A stretch of DNA of 50,471 nucleotides from DASPLX01 sp035627375 (GCA_035627375.1 DASPLX010000068.1:1-50471); one strand, 5' to 3'. Numbered from the stretch's first letter, positions 1 through 8,877 are shown. Program-made: numbers and translations. The notes: a model not told the origin generated them from the letters alone.

Positions 1-261
1 GGTCTGCAGGCGGTTCGCGACCTCGGCGCGCAGATTGCGGATCTGGGAGCGGGAACTCCACCATTGCGCGGCCAGCAGCAAGGCCAATACGGCGACCGCG
101 ACGGCCAGCGGATTGCCCCGGAAACCGAGACGGGCGGCCGCGCCGGACAGCGCTCCGGCTGCGGCGTCACGGGTGGGTGCAGCGCTTTGCTGCGGCGGGG
201 AGGAAGCCGGCGGTTGCGTGGTACCAGGCTCGTTGTTGGTGGAATTCGGCGTTTCGTTCAT
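1..261 (-). CDS. hemX: HemX-like membrane protein, 5' part only (cut by window edge)
   Basis: Only the first 87 codons are in the window. The protein starts MNETPNSTNNEP, has a Pro/Ala/Gln-rich cytoplasmic leader, then one hydrophobic segment (about residues 50-66, LAVAVAVLALLLAAQWW), then the start of a likely coiled coil (RSQIRNLRAEVANRLQT). That layout, directly after hemD, is typical of HemX, the membrane protein encoded in hemCDXY operons. Its biochemical role is poorly defined; old annotations as uroporphyrinogen-III methyltransferase are probably wrong for this family. Its ATG overlaps the hemD TGA as ATGA (258-261), so the two are translationally coupled. The C-terminal domain lies outside the window. 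Confidence 0.82.
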   Translation of the reverse strand, partial: MNETPNSTNNEPGTTQPPASSPPQQSAAPTRDAAAGALSGAAARLGFRGNPLAVAVAVLALLLAAQWWSSRSQIRNLRAEVANRLQT

Positions 262-1040
262 GCTCGGAATTGTAACGCGGCAAGCAGGCTGTCGTCGCCC
301 GATGCGGTCAGCGTGATGCGTTGAAAACCCAGGATCTTCGCGGTTTCCTCGATGCGGGCATGCGGTACGACGATATGCTGTTGTTGCATTTTCGCTACGC
401 CATCGGGGCCGGCGATCTGTTCGATCATCCGCAGCAGGATGCGCAGGGCTTCCGAACTGGTGACGATCCAGTCGTTGCGCGACGCCAGCAAAGTCAGCAA
501 TTGGGCGCGGCGCGCCTTGTCAAGTGTCGGCGCCACGCGGCGGTAGGCGGCGACCTGCCGGACGATCACGCCCGCCGCGCGCAATTCGTCGGCCAGCAAT
601 TCGCGCCCGGTCTCGCCGCGGATGATCAATGCCTGCTTGCCTTTCAAGGCCTCCAGGTCGAGCGCTTCCAGCAGGGTTTGCGAGTCGGTGCGTTCCGGAT
701 GATGCGGACTGACGATATGCGCATTGGCGGGAGTCACGCCGTGGCGCGCCAGCGCCGCCCTGCTGCCCTCTCCCATGACCGCGAAGATGATGTGTTCCGG
801 CCATCGCGGCGGGCGCCCCGGCCACTGCGCGAAAGCGGCATCGATCGCGTTCGGACTGACGAACACCACCAGCGCGCAATCGGCGAGATCGGCCAGCGTG
901 GCTTGCAGCGCGGCGGTATCGGCCAGCGGCTGGATTTCGAGCAAGGGAAAGATGATGGCGTCGCGGCCGATCGCCGCGACCTTCTGCGCCAACGCGTCCG
1001 CCTGCCCCAGCGGGCGCGTGATGACGACCGAATCAGCCAT
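258..1040 (-). CDS. hemD: Uroporphyrinogen-III synthase HemD
   Basis: HemD cyclises hydroxymethylbilane, made by HemC, to uroporphyrinogen III in the cytoplasm, the branch point of haem, sirohaem and cobalamin synthesis. The 260-residue protein has the family's normal length and begins MADSVVITRPLGQA, the usual N-terminal strand and loop. Further family features are the SPNAIDAAF segment near residue 50, a GEGSRAAL segment, RGETGRELLADEL and the late VTSSEALRIL helix. The frame stays open upstream, but the ATG at 1040 gives the family N-terminus; it overlaps the end of hemC by 8 bp. The gene also overlaps hemX by 4 bp, making a tight hemC-hemD-hemX operon. Confidence 0.93.
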   Translation of the reverse strand: MADSVVITRPLGQADALAQKVAAIGRDAIIFPLLEIQPLADTAALQATLADLADCALVVFVSPNAIDAAFAQWPGRPPRWPEHIIFAVMGEGSRAALARHGVTPANAHIVSPHHPERTDSQTLLEALDLEALKGKQALIIRGETGRELLADELRAAGVIVRQVAAYRRVAPTLDKARRAQLLTLLASRNDWIVTSSEALRILLRMIEQIAGPDGVAKMQQQHIVVPHARIEETAKILGFQRITLTASGDDSLLAALQFRA

Positions 1041-1974
1041 CCGTCCTGCAGGCGGCGAGAATGGCGGCGGCGTCCTGGGCGTTGAGCCGGTCGGCGACCT
1101 GCCTGCCGAGGGTTTCCGGCGCGGCGGCCGGACCGTTCGCCTCCGCCGTCGCAATGCACTTGCCGTCCGGCGTGGCGACCATGGCGCGCAAGCGCATGTT
1201 ATCGCCGTCGACCGTGGCGAAGGCGGCCAGCGGAATCTGGCAGCTGCCGCCGAACACCCGCGACACGGTGCGTTCGGCGCCGACCGCACGCGCGGTCGCC
1301 TCATGATTGAGCGGCGCCAGGATGGCGCGCAATTCGGGACGGCCGGCCGGAATCTCGATCGCCATCGCGCCCTGCCCCGGCGCCGGCAGGCTTTGCTCGG
1401 GTTCGATCAGCGCGCGGATGCGCTGCGGCATGCCAAGCCGTTTCAAGCCTGCCGCCGCCAGAATGATGGCCGCGTATTCGCCGCGGTCGAGCTTGCCGAG
1501 CCGGGTATCGAGATTGCCGCGCAACGGCTTGACGACGAGATGCGGGTAACGCGCCGAGATCAGCGCCTGGCGGCGCAGGCTGCTGGTGCCGACAATCGCG
1601 CCTGCCGGCAGAGCATCGAGCGATTCGTAATCGTTCGAGACGAAAGCATCGCGCGGATCTTCGCGCTCGAGGACGGCCGCCAATTCGAAACCGTCCGGCA
1701 ATTCCATCGGCACGTCCTTGAGGGAATGCACCGCCAGGTCCGCGCGGCCTTCGGCCATCGCGACCTCGAGCTCCTTGACGAACAAGCCCTTGCCGCCGAC
1801 CTTCGATAACGTGCGATCGAGGATCTGGTCGCCGCGGGTTGTCATTCCGAGAATTGTTATGTTGCAGTGCGGATATAATACGGACAAGGCCGAGCGTACA
1901 TGCTCCGCCTGCCACATCGCCAGCCGGCTTTCGCGCGAGGCAATCACCAACTTAGAAGGAGAGGATACTTTCAA
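1033..1974 (-). CDS. hemC: Hydroxymethylbilane synthase (porphobilinogen deaminase) HemC
   Basis: HemC condenses four porphobilinogen units into hydroxymethylbilane on a covalently bound dipyrromethane cofactor. The 313-residue product has the substrate-binding HSLKDVP (Asp87), GTSSLRRQA, LRGNLDTRL and the cofactor-attachment segment GGSCQIPLA with Cys245. The start is unusual. The conserved N-terminus (SKLVIASRESRLAMWQ) is preceded only by a TTG at 1974, and an in-frame TGA lies 17 codons further upstream with no ATG or GTG between. A weak purine-rich stretch (GAAAGAG) precedes the TTG. A GTG at codon 10 (VIASRES) is an alternative but would remove the first beta strand. The gene is divergent from ppc. 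Confidence 0.93.
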   Translation of the reverse strand: MKVSSPSKLVIASRESRLAMWQAEHVRSALSVLYPHCNITILGMTTRGDQILDRTLSKVGGKGLFVKELEVAMAEGRADLAVHSLKDVPMELPDGFELAAVLEREDPRDAFVSNDYESLDALPAGAIVGTSSLRRQALISARYPHLVVKPLRGNLDTRLGKLDRGEYAAIILAAAGLKRLGMPQRIRALIEPEQSLPAPGQGAMAIEIPAGRPELRAILAPLNHEATARAVGAERTVSRVFGGSCQIPLAAFATVDGDNMRLRAMVATPDGKCIATAEANGPAAAPETLGRQVADRLNAQDAAAILAACRTDG

Positions 1975-2101
1975 GACGGGCTCTTTCGGTTTTCGTTGAC
2001 GGCCACCATACCAATGTCAACACCTGCGCAGTTTATCATGCACCATCCGGCACGAAGCTGACCTTGCCGGGCATTTCAATCCGCTGATCGCAAACACCAC
2101 C

Positions 2102-4960
2102 ATGGGAAAGCAACCGAATGCGCGCGCGCGCGCAAGCAAGACTGTTGTCGATAAAGATGCACCGCTCAAGGAAGATATCCGCCTGTTAGGACGCCTGCTC
2201 GGCAACGTGCTGCGGGAACAGGAAGGCGAAGCCGTGTTCGACGTCGTCGAGACCATCCGCCAGACCGCCGTGCGCTTCCGCCGCGACGCCGACGCGCAAT
2301 CCGGCGCCGAACTGAACCGGCTGCTCAAGAAGCTGACGCGCGACCAGACGATCTCGGTGGTGCGCGCCTTCTCCTATTTTTCCCACCTCGCCAACATCGC
2401 CGAGGATCAGCATCACAACCGGCGGCGCCGAGCCCATGCCCTGGCAGGCTCCGCGCCGCAGCAGGGCAGCGTGGCCTACGCCTTGTCCCGCCTCGACGAT
2501 GCCGGCGTCTCCGGCGCGACGGTGCGTTCCTTCCTCAAGCATTCCCTGATTTCGCCGGTGCTGACGGCGCATCCGACCGAAGTGCAGCGCAAGAGCATCC
2601 TCGATGCCGAGCGCAAGATCGCGGAGCTGCTGGCAGAGCGCGACCTGCCGCTGACACCCAAGGAGCGCGCCCGCAACACCGAGCTGCTGCATGCCCACGT
2701 CGCCACGCTATGGCAGACCCGCATGCTGCGCTATTCCAAGCTGACGGTCGCCGACGAGATCGAGAACGCGCTGTCCTACTACCGCATCACCTTCCTGCGC
2801 GAGTTGCCGGGATTATACGAAGACATCGAAGCCGAGATAGCCCAGCAATTCCCGCAGCGCCACGGCCAGGCGTCGCATCAGGCCGAGTTGCCGCCCTTCG
2901 TCCAGATGGGCAGCTGGATCGGCGGCGACCGCGACGGCAACCCGAACGTCAACGCCGGCACCATGCAGCACGCTCTGGCGCGCCAATCGACCACCATTCT
3001 CGAGTTCTATCTCGACGAAGTCCACGCGCTCGGCGCCGAATTGTCGATCTCGTCGATCCTGGTCGGCGTCAGCGCCGAAGTCCAGGCGCTGGCCGACGCC
3101 TCGCCGGACGCCTCCGGCCATCGCACCGACGAACCCTATCGGCGCGCCCTGATCGGCATCTACGCGCGCCTGGCGGCGACCGCCCGCCAGCTCGGCGCGA
3201 CCCACATCCTGCGCCAGGAAGTCGGCCCCGCTGCGCCCTACGCGACGGCGGCGGATTTCACCGCCGACCTGCGGACCATCGTCGATTCGCTCGACAAGCA
3301 CCACGGCGGCGTGCTGGTCAAGCCGCGCCTGGCGACACTGAAGCGCGCCTCGGAGATCTTCGGCTTCCACCTGGCGACGCTCGACATGCGCCAGAGCTCC
3401 GACGTCCATGAGCGCGTGCTGTCCGAGCTGTTCGCGCGCGCCAAGGTCGAACCCGACTACGCCGGCCTGTCCGAACAGCAGAAGGTCGATCTGCTGCTGT
3501 CGGAACTGGACCGTCCGCGCCTGCTCTATTCGCCCTATGTCGACTATTCGGCGGAAACCAAGTCGGAACTCATGATCCTGCGCGTGGCGCGCGAAATCCG
3601 CCAGCGCTACGGCGACCGCGCGATCCGCAATTACATCATCTCGCACACCGAGACCGTGTCCGACCTGCTCGAGGTCCTACTGTTGCAGCGCGAGACCGGC
3701 CTGTTGCGCATGGAATGGGAAAGCGATGACGCCCTTGCGAACGCCAGGCTGGAACTGATGGTGATCCCGCTGTTCGAGACGATTCCCGACCTGCGCTGCG
3801 CCGCCGACATCATGGAGCGCTTCATCACCCTGCCGCAGGTGAAGCGCCTGATCGAGCAGCAAGGCCAGCTGCAGGAAGTCATGCTCGGCTATTCCGATTC
3901 GAACAAAGACGGCGGCTTCCTCACCTCGAACTGGGAACTCTACAAGGCCGAAGTCCGGCTGGTGGATATCTTCGAACGCGCCGGCGTCACCCTGCGCCTG
4001 TTCCACGGCCGCGGCGGCACCGTCGGCCGCGGCGGCGGGCCGAGCTACGAAGCGATCCTGGCGCAGCCGGCGGGCACGGTCAACGGCCAGTTGCGCCTGA
4101 CCGAACAAGGGGAAATCATCGCCTCCAAGTTCTCCAATCCCGAAATCGGCCGCCGCAATCTCGAATTGCTGGTCGCGGCCACGCTCGAAGCGGGCCTGAT
4201 GCCGCATGCGGCGGAAGGCAAGCGCGCCAAGCAATTGGCCGAATTCGAGCGCGTGATGGAAGAGCTGTCGGAGCGCGCCTACCGCGCCTACCGCAACCTG
4301 GTGTACGAGACGCCGGGTTTCACCGACTACTTCTTCTCGGCCACGCCGATCACGGAAATCGCGGAACTCAACATCGGCTCGCGCCCTGCGTCGCGCAAAT
4401 CGACGCGCCGCATCGAAGACCTGCGCGCGATCCCCTGGGGCTTTTCGTGGGGCCAGTGCCGCCTGCTGCTGCCGGGCTGGTACGGCTTCGGCACGGCGGT
4501 CTCGACCTGGCTGGAAGAAAGCGCCGGCGCAAAGAGCAAGAAGCTGGCGACGCTGCGCGCCATGTTCAAGGAATGGCCATTCTTCGCGACGCTGCTGTCG
4601 AACATGGATATGGTGCTGGCGAAGACCGACCTGGCCGTCGCCTCGCGCTACGCCAACCTGGTCGCCGACAAGAAGCTGCGCAACACGATCTACAAGCGCA
4701 TCGTCGGCGAGCACGAACGCACCGTGGCCTGCCTGTCGACGATCACCGGCGCCAAGGAACGCCTGGCGGGCAATCCGCTCCTGGCGCGTTCGATCAAGAA
4801 CCGCTTCGCCTATCTCGATCCGCTCAACCACCTGCAGGTCGAACTGATCAAGCGCCACCGCGCGGCGACGCTGGAAGGCCGCAAGCTCGACGAGCGCGTG
4901 CGGCGCGGCATCCACCTGTCGATCAACGGCATCGCCGCCGGCCTGCGCAACACCGGCTGA
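2102..4960 (+). CDS. ppc: Phosphoenolpyruvate carboxylase
   Basis: Ppc carboxylates phosphoenolpyruvate with bicarbonate to give oxaloacetate and phosphate, refilling the TCA cycle. The 952 residues are slightly longer than the 883-residue E. coli enzyme, mainly through a basic N-terminal extension. Catalytic signatures are intact: LTAHPTEVQRK with His157, LGYSDSNKDGG near residue 597, the glycine-rich mobile loop FHGRGGTVGRGGGPS (634-648), and the C-terminal NTG tripeptide that closes the active site. The ATG at 2102 is the first in frame. The gene lies back-to-back with hemC, a common Burkholderiales arrangement. A hairpin follows the stop codon. Confidence 0.97.
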   Translation: MGKQPNARARASKTVVDKDAPLKEDIRLLGRLLGNVLREQEGEAVFDVVETIRQTAVRFRRDADAQSGAELNRLLKKLTRDQTISVVRAFSYFSHLANIAEDQHHNRRRRAHALAGSAPQQGSVAYALSRLDDAGVSGATVRSFLKHSLISPVLTAHPTEVQRKSILDAERKIAELLAERDLPLTPKERARNTELLHAHVATLWQTRMLRYSKLTVADEIENALSYYRITFLRELPGLYEDIEAEIAQQFPQRHGQASHQAELPPFVQMGSWIGGDRDGNPNVNAGTMQHALARQSTTILEFYLDEVHALGAELSISSILVGVSAEVQALADASPDASGHRTDEPYRRALIGIYARLAATARQLGATHILRQEVGPAAPYATAADFTADLRTIVDSLDKHHGGVLVKPRLATLKRASEIFGFHLATLDMRQSSDVHERVLSELFARAKVEPDYAGLSEQQKVDLLLSELDRPRLLYSPYVDYSAETKSELMILRVAREIRQRYGDRAIRNYIISHTETVSDLLEVLLLQRETGLLRMEWESDDALANARLELMVIPLFETIPDLRCAADIMERFITLPQVKRLIEQQGQLQEVMLGYSDSNKDGGFLTSNWELYKAEVRLVDIFERAGVTLRLFHGRGGTVGRGGGPSYEAILAQPAGTVNGQLRLTEQGEIIASKFSNPEIGRRNLELLVAATLEAGLMPHAAEGKRAKQLAEFERVMEELSERAYRAYRNLVYETPGFTDYFFSATPITEIAELNIGSRPASRKSTRRIEDLRAIPWGFSWGQCRLLLPGWYGFGTAVSTWLEESAGAKSKKLATLRAMFKEWPFFATLLSNMDMVLAKTDLAVASRYANLVADKKLRNTIYKRIVGEHERTVACLSTITGAKERLAGNPLLARSIKNRFAYLDPLNHLQVELIKRHRAATLEGRKLDERVRRGIHLSINGIAAGLRNTG

Positions 4961-4969
4961 CGCAATCAC

Positions 4970-5013
4970 GCAGGCTGGCACAAAGCGGCACCCGCGCCAG
5001 CCTGCCCTCTTTC
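4970..5013 (+). terminator. Possible ppc terminator hairpin
   Basis: A perfect 10-bp inverted repeat (GCAGGCTGGC at 4970-4979, GCCAGCCTGC at 4996-5005) encloses a 16-nt loop and is followed by CCTCTTTCC. It starts 9 bp after the ppc stop. The loop is long and the T tract short, so this may be only a weak terminator. Confidence 0.45.
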
Positions 5014-5215
5014 CAAAGCGACATTCCCCTGGCGCGGCCTGCCGTCCCGTCGCGCCCTAGAGGCTGTTATGAACGCATGTGTTGCGTGAAATCCAAACGC
5101 GCATGGCGTACCGAAAGTTCTCTTCGGCCTTTCCGAAGCGCAATGCTATATTGAACTGGCCCTGCCGCTCTCCGCACCCGCTCGATCAGGCGGGGCTCAA
5201 CGGGAGGACAACATC

Positions 5216-5953
5216 ATGAAAATTACATGTTTAGCAATGGGGTTGCTGTTCAGCGTGGCGTCCCCGCTCGTCGCGGCCGAGTCGCTGGTCATCGGCGCCG
5301 AAGACGATTGGTATCCCTATGCCGGCACGGTCGACACGAAGCCCAAAGGCATGGCGGTCGACATCGTGCGCGAGGCTTTCAAGAAGGCGGGCATCGATGT
5401 GCAGTTTCAATCGATGCCCTATGCGCGCTGCATGGAAGAGGCCAAGGCCAGCAAGATCTTCGGCTGCTTCGATGCCGCCCGCAACAGCGTGCTCGAGAAC
5501 CAGTACCTGTGGCATGCCAAGCCCTTGTTCAAGGCGAAGATCCTGATCTATGCGAAGGCGGATTCGACGGAAAAGGGATTGACCGCGAAAAGCCTCGAAG
5601 GCATGGACGTGGCGGTGACGCAGGATTACGAATACGGCGAGGCGTTCGACAGCAACCCGAAGATCAAGCGGGTGGTGTCCAAGCATGACGTCCAAGGTTT
5701 CCGGAAATTGCTGAATGGCCAGGTAAAGTACATGGTGGCCTACGAAAAGGTCGCCAATCACCTGTTCGCGCATCACAAGGCGGAAATGGGCGACAAATTC
5801 AAACCGGTCGGATCCACCGCGGAAGTCGGGCTGTATATCGCGATCGGCAAGAATTTCCCCAACGCGGCGAAATACATCGAACGATTCAACCAGGGATTCG
5901 ACGGCATCGTGAAGGATGGCAAATACAAAGCCATCGAGAACGAATGGAAATGA
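5216..5953 (+). CDS. Periplasmic solute-binding protein, family 3 type (ABC amino-acid-like)
   Basis: This 245-residue protein has a clear Sec signal peptide (MKITCLAMGLL...VASPLVAAES, cleavage near residue 21) followed by a single bacterial family-3 solute-binding fold. It begins LVIGAEDDWYPYAG, continues GMAVDIVREAFKKAGIDVQF, and ends with a hinge return and an IERFNQGFDGIVKDGKY helix. Such proteins bind polar amino acids or related small molecules in the periplasm. No ABC permease or ATPase is adjacent, so it is an orphan or works with components elsewhere. A strong Shine-Dalgarno (GGGAGGA) precedes the ATG. The substrate cannot be read from the sequence. The next gene starts 53 bp downstream and may be cotranscribed. 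Confidence 0.85.
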   Translation: MKITCLAMGLLFSVASPLVAAESLVIGAEDDWYPYAGTVDTKPKGMAVDIVREAFKKAGIDVQFQSMPYARCMEEAKASKIFGCFDAARNSVLENQYLWHAKPLFKAKILIYAKADSTEKGLTAKSLEGMDVAVTQDYEYGEAFDSNPKIKRVVSKHDVQGFRKLLNGQVKYMVAYEKVANHLFAHHKAEMGDKFKPVGSTAEVGLYIAIGKNFPNAAKYIERFNQGFDGIVKDGKYKAIENEWK

Positions 5954-6006
5954 CGTCGGCAAAAGCGAAGTCCAGACGCCCGCTCACCCACACGACAGGA
6001 CACCAT

Positions 6007-6852
6007 ATGACCATCGATCATCTTGCGCCGAAAGGCGCGCGCCGCATCGCCCCTCTTGCGTTCGGATGCCTCTTGCTCGCCTCCGCGCCGTCGCACGCGC
6101 AGAACACGGCTCCGGCGAACGCTCCCGCGCCGGCCTGGACCCATGCCGGCAACGTCTCCCTCGTGTCGGATTACCTGTTCCGCGGCGTGTCGCAGACCCA
6201 GGGCAAGCCGACCGTGCAAGCCACGATCGACTTCACTCACGCCAGCGGCGCCTACCTCGGGATATTCGGTTCGGGCGTCTCTCATGCCGCCTATAACAAC
6301 GGCAACGGCGCCGAAATCGACCTCTACGGCGGCTATCGGCATTCGCTCTCCGCCGACGCCAACGTCGATGTCGGCGTGGTCACGTATTGGTATCCGGGCG
6401 CGCGTTACAATGCCGCCGGGCGCGAGGTCACCTATCATACGCAAGACTTCAAGATCGGCATAAACAAGGGGTCATTCAATGCCTACGCCTGGTACACGTT
6501 CAGCAAGCACTGGTTCGGGTTCGCGGTCGATCCCGCCAGCGGAGGCTTTGCGAAATCGCGCGGCACGACCTATTTCGAAGCGAATTGGAACCCCGAGATT
6601 TCGCCGGGACTCGTATTGAACCTGCATGCCGGCAGGCAGAACGTCCGCAACTTCTCGGCATTCGATTTCTACGACCTCAAGCTCGGCGTGACGAAAACCT
6701 GGGACAGCTGGACCATCTCGGCCGCCGCGATCCACAACAACGGCGATGCCGAAAGGAACGGTCTGCCCTACTGGACGTTCTTCAATGCGGACGGTTCGTC
6801 GAAGAAAGTGGTCGGCACGCGGCTGCTGCTGACGGCGGCACGCAATTTCTGA
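6007..6852 (+). CDS. TorF family putative outer-membrane porin (Gcw_chp domain)
   Basis: The 281-residue precursor has a signal peptide ending near SAPSHAQ (about residue 32), an Ala/Pro linker, then a beta-rich domain beginning WTHAGNVSLVSDYLFRGVSQTQGKPTVQ. That opening is the hallmark of the conserved Gcw_chp/TIGR02001 family of putative outer-membrane proteins. Alternating aromatic and polar residues (GGYRHSLSADANVDVGVVTYWYPG) and a C-terminal aromatic residue (LLLTAARNF) support an outer-membrane beta barrel. An in-frame ATG at 5944 overlaps the preceding gene; I chose the ATG at 6007 because it sits directly before the signal peptide. The family's transport role is poorly established. 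A hairpin at 6864 may end transcription. Confidence 0.83.
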   Translation: MTIDHLAPKGARRIAPLAFGCLLLASAPSHAQNTAPANAPAPAWTHAGNVSLVSDYLFRGVSQTQGKPTVQATIDFTHASGAYLGIFGSGVSHAAYNNGNGAEIDLYGGYRHSLSADANVDVGVVTYWYPGARYNAAGREVTYHTQDFKIGINKGSFNAYAWYTFSKHWFGFAVDPASGGFAKSRGTTYFEANWNPEISPGLVLNLHAGRQNVRNFSAFDFYDLKLGVTKTWDSWTISAAAIHNNGDAERNGLPYWTFFNADGSSKKVVGTRLLLTAARNF

Positions 6853-6863
6853 GGCAGCGGAAA

Positions 6864-6888
6864 CAGGCGCGCGCCCGCGGCGCGCCTG
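6864..6888. terminator. GC-rich hairpin between convergent genes
   Basis: A 9-bp inverted repeat (CAGGCGCGC at 6864-6872, GCGCGCCTG at 6880-6888) lies in the 38-bp gap between the converging porin and response-regulator genes. It has no clear T tract, so only the position suggests termination. Confidence 0.35.
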
Positions 6889-6890
6889 CT

Positions 6891-7694
6891 TCATCGCACC
6901 AGCGCCTTGACCGCCGGCCACTGCCGGCGCGATATCGGCAGGCGGTCGTCGATGCCGCGGACGATCACCTGCCAAGCTTCCTGGCCGCGTTCCTGGTTGC
7001 CGCCTTCCTGTTCCGCATCGGCCTGCTGCGCCCCCTTCTCGACGCCGGCGATCGCGTCGCGCGCCACCAGCGCGTTGCGGTGTACGCGGATGAAGAGCGA
7101 GGCGAACTCCGCTTCCAGCGAGGTCAGCGATTCCTCGATCAAGTATTCATGCGTCTTCGTGCGGACCGTGACGTATTTCAGTTCCGCTTTCAGATACAGC
7201 ACGTCTTCGACCGGCACCAGCAACAGCCGGTCGCGCTCCTGCACCGAAAAGTGCCGCCGGCGCGGCTGCAGTACCGCGGCCGCCGCCGCGACATCCTGCC
7301 GTTGCGCGCCGCGCATGGACGCCGCGCGCCGGATCGCCTCCGCCAGGCGCGCCGCGCGTACCGGCTTCAACAGGTAATCGAGCGCATGCACCTCGAATGC
7401 CTTGAGCGCATATTCGTCGTACGCCGTCACGAAGATCACGGCCGGCGCGCCGCCCGGCCTCCTCGCCAGGTGCGACGCCAGTTCGATGCCGGTCATGCCG
7501 GGCATCTGCACGTCGAGCAGGACGATGTCCGGACCGGTCCCGGCGATCCCGTCCAACGCCGCCTGGGCATGATCGGCGCTGCCTACCAGCTGATGCGGAC
7601 ACTCGTCGGCGATATCGGCCAGCAGCGTCGTCAGGCGCGCGCGCGCCGGCGCTTCGTCGTCGACGATGAAAATCCTGGGCGCCGCCTGATTCAT
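6891..7694 (-). CDS. LytR/AlgR-family response regulator (REC + LytTR)
   Basis: The 267-residue protein has an N-terminal receiver domain (VDDE at 11-14, phospho-acceptor Asp61 in LLDVQMPGM, Thr90, Lys110 in LLKPV) and a C-terminal LytTR DNA-binding domain (about 160-265). The latter contains LLLVPVEDVLYLKAELKYVTV and FIRVHRNALVARDAI. LytTR proteins bind direct-repeat promoter sites through a beta-sheet fold rather than a helix-turn-helix. An insertion rich in Gln, Glu and Gly (QQADAEQEGGNQERGQ, about 225-245) interrupts the LytTR domain before the final PISRRQW strand, which is somewhat unusual. The start overlaps the kinase stop as ATGA, so translation is coupled. In Burkholderiales a similar pair near argH is often annotated as an AlgZ/AlgR-like system. 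Confidence 0.92.
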   Translation of the reverse strand: MNQAAPRIFIVDDEAPARARLTTLLADIADECPHQLVGSADHAQAALDGIAGTGPDIVLLDVQMPGMTGIELASHLARRPGGAPAVIFVTAYDEYALKAFEVHALDYLLKPVRAARLAEAIRRAASMRGAQRQDVAAAAAVLQPRRRHFSVQERDRLLLVPVEDVLYLKAELKYVTVRTKTHEYLIEESLTSLEAEFASLFIRVHRNALVARDAIAGVEKGAQQADAEQEGGNQERGQEAWQVIVRGIDDRLPISRRQWPAVKALVR

Positions 7695-8737
7695 CGTTCG
7701 TCCTTCACGTAGGGAAAGCGCAGGCGCACCTCGAACATGCCGCGCGCCTCCGCCGTCGTCAATTGCGCCTCCACGTCGTGCAGCAGCGCCAGCCGCTCGC
7801 GGATGTTGTCGAGCGCCATGTGATTTCCCTGCGAATGCGGCTGCGCGCCAGCGCCCGGAATGACCGGATTGACGACCGCGATCTCGATGCGGTCGATCGA
7901 GCGGCTGATGTCCACCTGGATCGTCACCGGCTCGCGCGCCGGCTCGACGCCGTAGTGCACGGCATTTTCGAGCAGCGGCTGCAGCAGCAATGCCGGTATC
8001 TGCGCGCGGCGCATCACCTCGTCGCCGACGTCGGCGGTTCGCCATTCCACTTGCAGGCGGTCGCCGAGGCGGATCTTTTCGATTGATAGATATTGCTTGC
8101 ACAGCCTGATCTCGTCCTCGAGCGAGGTGATGTCGCGCGCGTCGCGCATCAGCACCCGGAACAGGTCGGCCAGATCTTCCAGCGTCGTTTCGGCGCGGCG
8201 CGGTTCGCTGCGGATCAGCGACAGCACGGCGTTCAGGCTGTTGAACAGGAAATGCGGGCGGATGCGCGCCTGCAGCGCCTGCAGCCGCGCCTCGACCAGC
8301 GCCGGCGAGAACGCCAGCGTGCGCAGCTCGAGATAGTGCTGCAGCACGATGCCGAACAGGCCGGCGATCAGCATGCCCTCGGTCGGCGTCACGCGCGTCA
8401 GTTCGCCGGCGGCCAGGAAGCGCGCGACAACGGCGGTGACGGCCGCCGGGACGCAAGCGCAGGCAAGGCGCTGCCCCCAGGGCGGGATGGTGCGGACGAT
8501 GCGGCGCGCGCCGCACAGGGCCAGCAACGACGCCAGGCAGGCGATTTCGACCAGGATCGAGGCTTCGACGAAACGCATCGCGCCGGCTCGCCAGCCGGAG
8601 GACTGCAGCAAGATGCCGGCCAGGACGGCGCCGTTCACCGCCACCAGCACGCGAAACGCCACGCCGATGTTGCAGCAATCGGGAATCACGATGTCAAGCT
8701 TGCGAGGGGCGGCGGACGAGGGCGCGGTGTATGGCAT
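7691..8737 (-). CDS. LytS/AlgZ-type sensor histidine kinase (His_kinase family)
   Basis: The 348-residue protein has four predicted transmembrane segments in its first 150 residues, then a His_kinase domain whose phospho-acceptor His162 lies in RPHFLFNSLNAV. An HATPase domain follows, with the N box LLQPLLENAVHYG and a late GNHMALDNIRERL segment. It lacks a large extracellular sensing domain, so it may sense through its membrane segments. It should phosphorylate the response regulator encoded directly downstream with a 4-bp overlap. I chose the ATG at 8737; a TTG three codons upstream is the only nearby alternative, and neither has a strong Shine-Dalgarno. A well-formed promoter lies at 8781-8809. 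Confidence 0.9.
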   Translation of the reverse strand: MPYTAPSSAAPRKLDIVIPDCCNIGVAFRVLVAVNGAVLAGILLQSSGWRAGAMRFVEASILVEIACLASLLALCGARRIVRTIPPWGQRLACACVPAAVTAVVARFLAAGELTRVTPTEGMLIAGLFGIVLQHYLELRTLAFSPALVEARLQALQARIRPHFLFNSLNAVLSLIRSEPRRAETTLEDLADLFRVLMRDARDITSLEDEIRLCKQYLSIEKIRLGDRLQVEWRTADVGDEVMRRAQIPALLLQPLLENAVHYGVEPAREPVTIQVDISRSIDRIEIAVVNPVIPGAGAQPHSQGNHMALDNIRERLALLHDVEAQLTTAEARGMFEVRLRFPYVKDER

Positions 8738-8780
8738 CGGCGACAAGACGGTTCAATTGCTGGCGGGCTGACGGGCTTGT

Positions 8781-8809
8781 TTTATAATCATTGGCTGCAG
8801 CGGCGTCAA
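8781..8809 (-). promoter_or_regulatory. Sigma-70-type promoter of the sensor kinase operon
   Basis: Read on the minus strand this is TTGACG (8804-8809), a 17-bp spacer and TATAAA (8781-8786), close to the housekeeping consensus. The kinase ATG is about 45 bp downstream. Its -10 element overlaps the TATAAT that points the other way toward argH. Confidence 0.6.
8783..8788 (+). promoter_or_regulatory. Likely -10 element of argH
   Basis: A consensus TATAAT lies about 90 bp before the argH ATG. No good -35 is at 17 bp; TTGCTG at 8757 is 20 bp away. It shares its bases with the -10 of the divergent kinase promoter, so the two polymerases would exclude each other. Confidence 0.42.
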
Positions 8810-8877
8810 TCCAGCCGATACGCTTTCCGCCTCCGCAGCCCTTCCCTACGCCTCACGATTTCTTTCGAGACAGCTCT

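Noticed and set aside
1874..1879. TATAAT inside hemC as the ppc promoter
   Set aside because: No -35 at a proper distance; it lies within coding sequence about 220 bp before ppc. Kept only as a remote possibility.
3677..4981. A 434-codon minus-strand frame opposite ppc
   Set aside because: Antisense shadow; no recognisable domain, while ppc has all catalytic motifs.
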